From the NCBI RefSeq assembly GCF_020524485.1, contig NZ_JAIVLF010000001.1, positions 124,001 to 188,000 on the forward strand: 64,000 nucleotides of DNA. The letters run 5' to 3'. Within the stretch, counting starts at the first letter, position 1, and every line of letters starts with the position of its first letter. Source of the DNA: Novosphingobium profundi (GTDB lineage Bacteria > Pseudomonadota > Alphaproteobacteria > Sphingomonadales > Sphingomonadaceae). Below the pieces are notes generated by a model. That model was not told the origin of the DNA and made no database searches. It worked only from the letters and a program-made list of their open reading frames with translations. Made by a program: the position numbers and the translations under genes. Below, one piece after another: positions 55,432-63,173 of the stretch.

Positions 55432-56202
55432 ATGTCCGATGCGGTCACCCTGACCAGCCCCGAGCCGGGGATTGCCCTCATCACCATCAATCGTCCCGAG
55501 CAGCGCAACGCGCTTTCGGCCGAGGTGCGGGCCGGGCTCTACGCGGCCTGGGACGCCTTCGAGGCGGCGCCGGAACACCGCATCGCGATCCTCACCGGCG
55601 CGGGCGAGAAGGCTTTTTGCGCGGGCGGCGACCTCAAGGAGATGGTCGAGACCGGGCTCCAGGTGCCCCCGCGCGACATGTTTCCGGTGCCCTACGACAC
55701 GGTGCAGCTCAGCAAGCCGACCATCGCTGCGGTCAACGGCGTGGCCTTTGCGGGCGGCTGGATGATCGCACAGGGCTGTGATCTGTGTGTGGCGAGCCGG
55801 GCCGCGCGCTTTGCGATCACCGAGGTCAAGGTCGGGCGCAGCTCGCCCTGGGCCGCGCCGCTCATCCACATGATCCCCCAGCGCATCATGATGGAGATCA
55901 TTCTGACCGGAAAGCCGATCGACGCGCAGCGGGCCTACGAGATCGGCCTCGTCAACCGCCTCGCCGAGCCTGGAGAGACGCTGGAGGTCGCGCTCGAACT
56001 CGCGCGCGAAGTGCTGCAGGGCGCGCCGCAATCGGTCCGCGCGGGACGCGAGACGGTGATGCTGGCCACGCAGATGGGCCGCAGCGCCGCGCTGGAAGCC
56101 GCGCGCCACGCCTCGGAATGGACTTACCGCTGCGAGGATGCGCAGGAAGGCCCGCGTGCCTTTGCTGAGAAGCGCGCGCCCGTCTGGACTTCGTTCGACT
56201 GA
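55432..56202 (+). CDS. Enoyl-CoA hydratase/isomerase
   Basis: Crotonase of 256 aa. LITINRPEQRNALSAEVRAG, oxyanion hole GAGEKAFCAGGDLKEM and GVAFAGGWMIAQGCD, ITEVKVGRSSPWAAPLIHMI near the active site. It resembles methylglutaconyl- or other branched enoyl-CoA hydratases. It is the last gene of the operon starting at 52083, two bases after the CoA-transferase stop, and ends ten bases before the convergent MarR gene, with no room for a terminator hairpin. Confidence 0.93.
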   Translation: MSDAVTLTSPEPGIALITINRPEQRNALSAEVRAGLYAAWDAFEAAPEHRIAILTGAGEKAFCAGGDLKEMVETGLQVPPRDMFPVPYDTVQLSKPTIAAVNGVAFAGGWMIAQGCDLCVASRAARFAITEVKVGRSSPWAAPLIHMIPQRIMMEIILTGKPIDAQRAYEIGLVNRLAEPGETLEVALELAREVLQGAPQSVRAGRETVMLATQMGRSAALEAARHASEWTYRCEDAQEGPRAFAEKRAPVWTSFD

Positions 56203-56212
56203 AGGCGGGGAG

Positions 56213-56686
56213 TCAGCCGTCCGTTGCGGCTTCCACGGGCGGCGCGAGATTGGCGTGGAGGCGGCCAAGCAGCGCGTTCATCGTGGCCATTTCGTCCGCG
56301 TTGAAGCCGCGCCAGGCGGCCTCTTCGGCGTGCGCAGCGATCCGGTCCAGCTCGCGGGTGATGCCCCGGCCCGCCTCGGTCATGTGGATCGCCTGGACCC
56401 GGCCGTCCTGTTCCTGACGGCGGCGTTCAACCAGATTTTCGGCCACCAGCCGGTCGACGATCCGACCTGCAGAGGCATCGGAAATCTCCAGCTTTTGCGC
56501 GATCCCCCTTTGGGCAATGCCTTCCTCCTGCGCGACCACGACGAGCGCCCCCCATTGCGAACGGGTGACGCCCAGGTCCGCCACCATCTCGTCGAAGCGG
56601 GCGCGTAGCAGGCGGGCGAGCACGGTAATCCGCACCGACGCCGTACGGCGCGGGTCCTCGAAATCCTTGAGCGGTGTACCGTTCAA
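56213..56686 (-). CDS. MarR-family transcriptional regulator
   Basis: Regulator of 157 aa with the winged helix LGVTRSQWGALVVV, then GIAQKLEISDASAGRIVDRL and wing VERRRQEQDGRVQAIHMT. It is paralogous to the MarR at 15600. The start is unusual: the only upstream ATG (56704) has no ribosome site, while AAGGAGAGG sits just before a TTG at 56686, which I take as the start; the ATG would add six residues. It is divergent from the SMP-30/hydantoinase genes across ~250 bases that contain half of a palindromic element, and convergent with the crotonase operon. Likely target: the hydantoinase operon. Confidence 0.85.
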   Translation of the reverse strand: MNGTPLKDFEDPRRTASVRITVLARLLRARFDEMVADLGVTRSQWGALVVVAQEEGIAQRGIAQKLEISDASAGRIVDRLVAENLVERRRQEQDGRVQAIHMTEAGRGITRELDRIAAHAEEAAWRGFNADEMATMNALLGRLHANLAPPVEAATDG

Positions 56687-56785
56687 TTCCCTCTCCTTGC
56701 GCATCGGTGCCGGCGGTTGTCCCGCAAACCCGCCCGATCCGCAATGCCGAGTCACCCGTTCGTGCGCCGCCGTGGCCGAGAAAGC

Positions 56786-56829
56786 TGAGATCGCCGTTTC
56801 CGGGGTCCAAGGGGCGATGGCCCCTTGAA
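56786..56829. repeat. Palindromic intergenic element, copy G (half)
   Basis: Half copy in reversed orientation: GCCGTTTCCGGGGTC, then hairpin 1, CAAGGGGC (56808-56815), loop GATG, GCCCCTTG (56820-56827). The inner arms and second hairpin are not recognisable. It lies between the divergent MarR and SMP-30-like genes, the only copy in a promoter region. Confidence 0.75.
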
Positions 56830-56935
56830 TCTGTTTTCCCTGTTTACGTGATCTCTTCTGACCCGATTTCACCGCGAAGGCGATGCCCGGGACCTGCGCT
56901 TGACCCCGGCCGGGGGCGGGGAGAGGGATGGGCCG

Positions 56936-57838
56936 ATGCCGCAACCAAGGGAGGGCCTCGTGAACACCATGCGCTGCTGCTGGGAAGTCCCCGGGGCCCA
57001 TCTTCAGGCGCCCGTCTGGCTGGGCGGGGCGGGCATGCTCGTGCTGGCTGACAGGGCGCACGGGACGCTGCGCTACTTCGCGCCGGACACCGGTGAGAGC
57101 GGCGAGATCACGGTACCGGGGCATCCCGGTTTCGCAGTGCCCACGCAGGAGGGAAGCCTCCTTGTCGGGACCGCGCGGGAACTGCTGCTGCTGGACCGTG
57201 AGGGGAGGGCGTCGCGCGAGTTCCTTCTCGAACCCGGCGCGCAGCAGACAGGCCACGTCCACGTCGATGCGCGCGGGCGCGTGTGGTTCACGATGGAGGC
57301 TGCGGGGGAGGCTGCAGGTAAATCGGCCGGGCAGGCCGGGCTCGTGCGCTACCATGACGAACGGCTGGTGCGCATGGTCTTCGATATGCCGAAGGCGGGT
57401 GGAATGGCGCTCGATCCCGAGGCGCACGAGCTGCTGCTGGCCGATGGCGGGGCCCACCGCGTGCGCCGTTACCGTGTCAGCCGGGCCGGGAGCCTCTGGG
57501 AAGAGGCGCCGTTCCTCGATCTGGCGGCGGACAATATGCGTCCCGCCGCGCTTGCGCGCGACAGCGAAGGCGGCGTGTGGCTGAGCTTTGCAGGCAGCGG
57601 GCACCTGCACCATTACGCCGCGGATGGAACGCTGCGCGCGCAGGTCGACGTGCCCGGAGAGGAGATCACGGGCCTCGGGTTTGGCGGACGCGGGGCGGAT
57701 ATCCTCTACATCTGCGCCCGCACCGCACAGGGCGCCGCGCTCTACGCGCTTGATCTTGCCCTACCGGGGCCAGCGTCCTGCGCGGTGCGTACCGGCCACG
57801 CCGACATCGGCCTGATCAGCGAAGACGACCACCACTGA
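56936..57838 (+). CDS. SMP-30/gluconolactonase-like beta-propeller protein
   Basis: Protein of 300 aa with the six-bladed SMP-30 propeller pattern: CCWEVPGAHLQAPVWLGGAG at the start, HVHVDARGRVWFTM, GGMALDPEAHELLLADGGAH, RPAALARDSEGGVWLSFAGS. Members hydrolyse lactones with a Ca or Zn ion. The expected DGR/DVDG metal motif is partly changed, so activity is uncertain. Start choice: ATG 56936 follows GGAGAGG by nine bases; GTG 56960 after GGGAGGG is a fair alternative. It lies 126 bases upstream of the hydantoinase B gene and may open a ring that it then processes. Confidence 0.8.
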   Translation: MPQPREGLVNTMRCCWEVPGAHLQAPVWLGGAGMLVLADRAHGTLRYFAPDTGESGEITVPGHPGFAVPTQEGSLLVGTARELLLLDREGRASREFLLEPGAQQTGHVHVDARGRVWFTMEAAGEAAGKSAGQAGLVRYHDERLVRMVFDMPKAGGMALDPEAHELLLADGGAHRVRRYRVSRAGSLWEEAPFLDLAADNMRPAALARDSEGGVWLSFAGSGHLHHYAADGTLRAQVDVPGEEITGLGFGGRGADILYICARTAQGAALYALDLALPGPASCAVRTGHADIGLISEDDHH

Positions 57839-57964
57839 TCCGGGGCGAACCTGCGCCATCGGCACAGCGCCTTGCGCCTCCTGTCGAGAAGCGCAGCGCG
57901 TGCGCGCCTTAGCTTGCGAGGGAAAGACAGGGCGCGAACCGGCGCCGGAGAGGAGCTCCCAGCC

Positions 57965-59815
57965 ATGACCGCGCCCGCTATTGCCCCGGCCTTCGCCTTG
58001 CGCCGCCAGCTGGCCGAGAAGCCCGCGGCGCTGCCCACGAGCGTCACCATCGACCCGGTCAGCGCAGACATCATCCGCGGGGCTTTCGAGACGATCTGCT
58101 TCGAGGTGGCGACGCACCTGGGCCGGGCAGCCTCCTCGCCGATCATCAACCAGTCGAACGAGCGCAACGCGGCCATTGTCGATGCCCACGGGCGCCTCGC
58201 GATGGGCTCGATCGGGACGCCGCACCTCACCTTCGTCTCGCAGCTGACCGTGCGCTACGGGCTTTTGCAGCAGGCGAAGTACGACTGGGGAGCGGGCGAC
58301 GTGTTCCTCGGCAACGATCCCGATGCCGGGGGCGGGCACTTGCCCGACTACAATGTCTATGCCCCGGTCTATGACGATACGGGCGAACTCGTCACCTGCA
58401 TCGCCCTCCAGGCGCACCAGGGGGATACCGGAGGCAAGGACCCGGGGGGCTTCACGCTGGAGGCCACCGACATCTTCACCGAGGGGCTGGCGATCCCCTG
58501 CGTCAAGCTCGTCCACCGCGGGGAGAAGCGCGTCGATGTCATCGACATGATCGTGCGCAACAACCGCTTTGCAACCTTTGCAGGTGACCTGGCCGCCATG
58601 ATCAGCGCGGTCGAGAAGGGCGCGCGGCGCATCGAGACCCTGATCGCGTGCCATGGCGCCGACCATGTGCGCGCGGCGATCAACCACGCCATCGATGAGA
58701 CCGAGCGCCAGTTTCGCCGCGAAATCGCGCAATGGCCCGACGGCACTTATCCCGCCACCGTCTACATCGACCACGATACCGCCGGGACGAAGGACGTGAA
58801 GGTCCACGTGGAGGTCACCGTTGCGGGCGAGGAGCTGACGGTAGATCTCACCGGCACCGATGATCGCGCGAACCTCACGGGCGTGTGGAACACCTTTGCC
58901 AATTCGCGCGGCTACGTGATGGTCCAGCTCGCGGCCATGATCGATCCGGCCATCGTCAAGAACGAGGGGCTCTTCCAGGCGGTCGAGATCGTCATTCCCG
59001 AAGGCTGCATTGCCAATCCGCCGCCCAACAAGCCTGCGGCGCTCGGCAGTTTCCACCCTGCCTGCGAGATCACCGAGGCGGTCTGCGTGGCGCTTTCGGG
59101 CATCGTGCCCACCCGCGCGCAGCCGCAGGTCTACAAGATCGGCATGCCCAATGCCGTGATCGGCTTTGATGCGGCGGGGCAGATGTACATGGACCAGGGC
59201 GTCGATTGCCGCTCGATGGATGTTTCCGCGGTCGCCGGGCTCGACGGCTGGGGGGCCTGCCCCTCCAGTCTGGGCAACCTTCTGCTCGGCCAGGCCGAGG
59301 ATGCCGAAAGCCGTTTTCCCGTGCTCAACATTACGCGTGAACTGACTACCGACACGGGTGGGGCCGGTCAGTGGCGGGGGATGCCGGGCAGCTGCAACGT
59401 CAAGCAGGTCCTGCAACCGATGATGGCGACGGCCTGGATGGTGAGCCATGAGCATCCGATCAGCGGCATGGGTGGCGGCGATCCCGGCTCGCCTTACGTC
59501 AATCGCTTCGAGGTCGGCTCGCCCAACGAGCGGCGCATCGCGCTGGCCGAGCAGGCGATGCTCCCGGCGGGCGCGGTCATGGCTTACCAGCACGGTGGGG
59601 GCGGCGGCTTCGGCCCGCCCACCGCGCGCGATCCCGAAGCGGTGAAGGAGGACGTGCTCGACGAACTCGTCAGCCTGGAGGCCGCGCGCACGCGCTATGG
59701 CGTCATCCTCACGGGGGCCCTCGCAGACTACGACCTTGCCGTCGATGCCGAGGCCACGCGGCGCCTGCGCGCCGAGATGGCCGAGGCCGACACGGACCTT
59801 GTCGTGGCCGAATAG
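57965..59815 (+). CDS. Hydantoinase B/oxoprolinase family protein
   Basis: Protein of 616 aa of the HyuB type: IIRGAFETICFEVATHLGRA, GNDPDAGGGHLPDYNVYAPV (acid- and His-rich metal-type region), QAHQGDTGGKDPGG, RELTTDTGGAGQWRGMPGS, and a Gly-rich HGGGGGFGPP near the end. With HyuA it forms ATP-dependent N-methylhydantoinase, 5-oxoprolinase or acetone/acetophenone-carboxylase-like complexes. GGAGAGGAG lies before the ATG. It is followed after 61 bases by the A subunit. No carboxylase third subunit is seen. The substrate is unknown. Confidence 0.93.
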   Translation: MTAPAIAPAFALRRQLAEKPAALPTSVTIDPVSADIIRGAFETICFEVATHLGRAASSPIINQSNERNAAIVDAHGRLAMGSIGTPHLTFVSQLTVRYGLLQQAKYDWGAGDVFLGNDPDAGGGHLPDYNVYAPVYDDTGELVTCIALQAHQGDTGGKDPGGFTLEATDIFTEGLAIPCVKLVHRGEKRVDVIDMIVRNNRFATFAGDLAAMISAVEKGARRIETLIACHGADHVRAAINHAIDETERQFRREIAQWPDGTYPATVYIDHDTAGTKDVKVHVEVTVAGEELTVDLTGTDDRANLTGVWNTFANSRGYVMVQLAAMIDPAIVKNEGLFQAVEIVIPEGCIANPPPNKPAALGSFHPACEITEAVCVALSGIVPTRAQPQVYKIGMPNAVIGFDAAGQMYMDQGVDCRSMDVSAVAGLDGWGACPSSLGNLLLGQAEDAESRFPVLNITRELTTDTGGAGQWRGMPGSCNVKQVLQPMMATAWMVSHEHPISGMGGGDPGSPYVNRFEVGSPNERRIALAEQAMLPAGAVMAYQHGGGGGFGPPTARDPEAVKEDVLDELVSLEAARTRYGVILTGALADYDLAVDAEATRRLRAEMAEADTDLVVAE

Positions 59816-59832
59816 CCGGCGACGGGCAGAGA

Positions 59833-59860
59833 CCAGACAGAACACGCCAGACAGAACACG
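59833..59860. repeat. Perfect tandem duplication of 14 bases
   Basis: CCAGACAGAACACG occurs twice head-to-tail (59833-59846 and 59847-59860) in the 61-base spacer between hydantoinase B and A genes, 16 bases before the A-subunit ATG. It lengthens the spacer and could alter coupling; it may be a replication-slippage product. Confidence 0.9.
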
Positions 59861-59876
59861 AAAGACGGGGGATCGG

Positions 59877-61952
59877 ATGGCCTACAGGGTCGGCATCGAT
59901 ATCGGCGGGACCTTTACCGACTTCGCGCTTCTGGGCAGCGCGCAGGAGGAGGTGCGCCTCTACAAGAACCTGACGACGCCCGAGGACCGCTCTTTGGGCG
60001 TGATGCAGGGGCTTGAACGCCTCGCGCAGATGGAAGAGATGGACCTTCGCGCCTTTCTCGGCGCCTGCGACATGATCGTTCACGGCACCACCGTGGCCGA
60101 CAACGCGCTGATCGAGATGGACGGGGCGACCACGGGGCTCCTGTGCACCGAGGGTTTTCGCGACGAGATGGAATATCGGCGCGGCTTCAAGGAGGATATC
60201 TGGGACCCGACGCTACGCCCCCCGCCCCAGATCGTGCCGCGCCGCCGCCGCCGTGCGGTGCGCGAACGGATCATGGCGGACGGCTCGGTGCACCTCGCGC
60301 TCGACGAAGACGGCGTGCGCGAGGAATGCGCGCGGCTGCGCAAGCAGGGCGTCGATTCGGTCGCCATCGCCATGCTGTTCAGCTTCCTCAATCCCGAGCA
60401 TGAGCGCCGCACGGCCGAGATCGTGGCCGAGGAAATGCCCGGCGCGCGCATTTCGATGAGCCACCGCGTCCTGCCGCGTGCGCCCGAATACGACCGGACC
60501 AGCACGACCGTGGTCAACGCCTTCGTTGCACCGCGCGTCGCGGACTATCTCGAACGGCTGGTCGCGCGTCTGGAGGAGGCGGGCTACGCCAACCGCCTGA
60601 TGGTGATGCAGGCGTCCGGGGGGGTGATGAGTGTCGACTATATTGAGGGCGCGCCGGTGCGCGTGCTCGCCTCGGGTCCGGCGGGCGGGGTCATCGGTTC
60701 GGCCCACGTCGGCGCGGCCAAAGGTTACCGGGACCTTCTGTGCGTGGACATGGGCGGGACCTCCTACGACATGAGCCTTGTCCAGGACGGCGCCGCGCCT
60801 GCCGAGGCGGGCTGGAACATGCATCACCGTTACCTGGTCGGCGTGCCGATGGTGAAGGTGGAGACGCTGGGGGCAGGGGGCGGCTCGATCGTCTCGGTTG
60901 CGGGCGGTGTCCTGCGCGTGGGCCCGGAGAGCGCGGGCTCGGTGCCGGGGCCGATCTGCTATGGTCGGGGTGGCACGCGCCCGACCGTCACCGACGCACT
61001 TCTTCTGCTCGGCATCCTCTCGGACGAGGAGGGTTTTGCGGGCGGCGACTTTGCGCTGCAGCGGGCCGGCGTCGAGGAGGCTTTCGCGGCGCTCGGCCGT
61101 GACCTCGGCAAGAGCGCGCAGGAGACCGCCTACGACGCCTTCCGTCTCGTCAATGCGAACATGGTCAATGGGATCCGCCGCACGACGGCGAGCAAGGGCG
61201 TCGATCCGGCCGGGCTCACCATGCTGGCCTATGGCGGCAACGGCCCGGCCTTCGCTGCGATCCAGGCGGGGGAACTGGGCATTGCCCGCGTTCTTATCCC
61301 GCGCGCGAGCCCGACCTTCTCCGCGCTCGGCACGCTGGTTGCCGATCCCACAGTCGATGAGGAACGCTCGCTCATCGCGCCGGTCGAGGACCTTCCGCTG
61401 GAACGGCTGCGCGCGCTCTGGGAGGAGCTGGCGGCACGTGCGCGGGACAGCCTTCAGGCCGCCGGTTTCGCCGAGAACGAGGTCACCGCTTCCTGGCAGC
61501 TTAACATGCGGTATCCGGGCCAGAACTTCGCGCTGACTTTCGATGTCGCACAGGGGGCGCTCAGCGATTTCGCGTGGCTGGACAGGGACCTGGGGCAGAG
61601 TGCGCTGGCGCTCTTTAACGCCCGCCATACCGAGGAATACGGCCATATCCGCGAGCATGAACTGCCCGAGGTGACAGGCGTACGACTGGTCAGCCGGGCG
61701 ACCACGCCAAGCCCGCCGGTCCGGGAAGGTGTAGCACCGTCCCCGCGCGTGGCGAAAATCGCGAGCACGCGCCCGGTCCAGCTGGGCGAGGGCTATGCCG
61801 AGACGCCGATCGTGGCGGGTTCCACGCTCGAGCCGGGTAACTTCGTGGCAGGGCCCGCGGTCATCGCCGAGACGTTCACCACCATTGTCGTTCCCACCGG
61901 CTGGCGGGCCGAAGTCGATGCGGCGGGCGACTATATGCTGGTGCGGTGCTGA
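59877..61952 (+). CDS. Hydantoinase A/oxoprolinase family protein
   Basis: Protein of 691 aa of the HyuA type, ATP-dependent. N-terminal phosphate-binding GIDIGGTFTDF, HGTTVADNALIE, QASGGVMSVDYIEGAPVRVL, a second nucleotide motif DMGGTSYDMSLV, GAGGGSIVSV and LAYGGNGPAFA. It is the nucleotide-binding partner of the B subunit just upstream and probably hydrolyses or carboxylates a cyclic amide or ketone. GGGGGATCGG gives the ribosome site at ATG 59877; upstream in-frame codons overlap the B gene without similarity. It ends 27 bases before the convergent AraC gene. Confidence 0.94.
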   Translation: MAYRVGIDIGGTFTDFALLGSAQEEVRLYKNLTTPEDRSLGVMQGLERLAQMEEMDLRAFLGACDMIVHGTTVADNALIEMDGATTGLLCTEGFRDEMEYRRGFKEDIWDPTLRPPPQIVPRRRRRAVRERIMADGSVHLALDEDGVREECARLRKQGVDSVAIAMLFSFLNPEHERRTAEIVAEEMPGARISMSHRVLPRAPEYDRTSTTVVNAFVAPRVADYLERLVARLEEAGYANRLMVMQASGGVMSVDYIEGAPVRVLASGPAGGVIGSAHVGAAKGYRDLLCVDMGGTSYDMSLVQDGAAPAEAGWNMHHRYLVGVPMVKVETLGAGGGSIVSVAGGVLRVGPESAGSVPGPICYGRGGTRPTVTDALLLLGILSDEEGFAGGDFALQRAGVEEAFAALGRDLGKSAQETAYDAFRLVNANMVNGIRRTTASKGVDPAGLTMLAYGGNGPAFAAIQAGELGIARVLIPRASPTFSALGTLVADPTVDEERSLIAPVEDLPLERLRALWEELAARARDSLQAAGFAENEVTASWQLNMRYPGQNFALTFDVAQGALSDFAWLDRDLGQSALALFNARHTEEYGHIREHELPEVTGVRLVSRATTPSPPVREGVAPSPRVAKIASTRPVQLGEGYAETPIVAGSTLEPGNFVAGPAVIAETFTTIVVPTGWRAEVDAAGDYMLVRC

Positions 61953-61979
61953 TTGGAGGCGTGTGGTGCCATGTTGCAG

Positions 61980-63038
61980 TCAGCCCTTGAGATCCTGCCG
62001 GTACTTTTGCGGCGTGGTTCCAGTCCAGCGCTTGAAGGCCCGGCCAAAGCTGGTCTGCTCGCCATAGCCCAGCCACTCGGCAATCTCGTCGAGGCTGGCA
62101 TCGGGGCGGCGCAGGTAGCTCTCGGCAAGCGTGCGCCGCACGTCCTCGACCATCGCGCTGAACGAGGTCTGCTCCTCGGCAAGGCGGCCCTGGAGCGTGC
62201 GGACCGAGACCGCGAAGCGCTCAGCGGCGCGCTCGATCGTGCAGTGCCCCTTGGGCAGGTCGCCGCGGATGTAGTCGCGCACGCGCTGGGTGAAGGTGAT
62301 CCGGTTCGCAGAGCGGACGCGGTCAAGGTAGCCGCCGAGCAGGCGGTAGAGGAGCCGGTTGCTGCTGGCGAGCGGCAGGTCGAGATGGGCGCGCTGGAAG
62401 CCGATGGCGTTGACCGGCGCGCGCACGTGCAGGCGGCAGCCGACCACGCGCTCGATCTCCGCGACGTCGCAGGGGCGCGGATCGATGGCGAGCTGGACAT
62501 AGCGCGGCGTGAAGTCCGCCCCCCCCAGCTGGCGCAGCAGCTTCATCTGCAGCACCACGGCCTGCAGGTTGGCCTGGTCGTTGATGCCAAGGTCATGGAC
62601 GACGCCCCAGCGCAGTTCCGCGCTGCGCTCGCCCTCTACCAGTTCGGGAGCGGCTTCAGGCGAGTGGATGATGGGCAGGTAGCTGACAAGCGCGTCGATG
62701 GCGGTGCGCAGGTCCGCTGCGGCACGGGCGAGCGCGGTGATGCAGCCGAACACCTCGGCGTCCTGACCTTGCGCGAAGTGCAGCCCGAACAGCGGATCCT
62801 CGAACAGGGAGCTGCAGTATTCGAAGGTGTCGACCAGCGCCTGCGCGCCGACGTGGCTGTCGGGATCGCCCAGCGCGCGCATGTCGATCCCGGTACGCTC
62901 GAGGATGGCGCGGGCATCGCGCCCGCGCCCCCGCGCGAAATCGGAAAAGCCGCGCAGGTTCGCCGCACGCATCTGGCCTTTGCCGGGTACCGCATCGAGC
63001 GGGCCTTCGAGGCCGTAGAAGATCGCATCCTCGCTCAT
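61980..63038 (-). CDS. AraC-family transcriptional regulator
   Basis: Regulator of 352 aa. The long N-terminal region (about 15-210) is the arabinose-binding-like/OruR-type sensor domain, with RHVxAPVNAIGF-like spacing; the C-terminal ~100 residues hold two helix-turn-helices (ERAAERFAVSVRTLQGRLAE and SLDEIAEWLGYGEQTSFGRA, then FKRWTGTTPQKYRQ). It is usually an activator of a divergent catabolic operon, here the crotonase at 63174 and beyond the window. The ATG at 63038 begins at the domain edge; a longer frame upstream adds basic sequence without match. Confidence 0.92.
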   Translation of the reverse strand: MSEDAIFYGLEGPLDAVPGKGQMRAANLRGFSDFARGRGRDARAILERTGIDMRALGDPDSHVGAQALVDTFEYCSSLFEDPLFGLHFAQGQDAEVFGCITALARAAADLRTAIDALVSYLPIIHSPEAAPELVEGERSAELRWGVVHDLGINDQANLQAVVLQMKLLRQLGGADFTPRYVQLAIDPRPCDVAEIERVVGCRLHVRAPVNAIGFQRAHLDLPLASSNRLLYRLLGGYLDRVRSANRITFTQRVRDYIRGDLPKGHCTIERAAERFAVSVRTLQGRLAEEQTSFSAMVEDVRRTLAESYLRRPDASLDEIAEWLGYGEQTSFGRAFKRWTGTTPQKYRQDLKG

Positions 63039-63173
63039 CGAGCGTGCAATTCTACGCCGCCAGGCGCGCGGGGTCCAACACCGATGACACTGCACGGGCG
63101 ATGAGTTGGTGTGCTGCTGGGCAGCCGGATACGGCGCTGGCAGCGTGGTGCCACGCGAACGGGAGAGAGCCTA

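Noticed and set aside
57761..59845. A 694-codon minus-strand open frame opposite hydantoinase B.
   Set aside because: Antisense shadow of a GC-rich gene; no recognisable motif and no ribosome site, while the plus strand encodes a clear HyuB.
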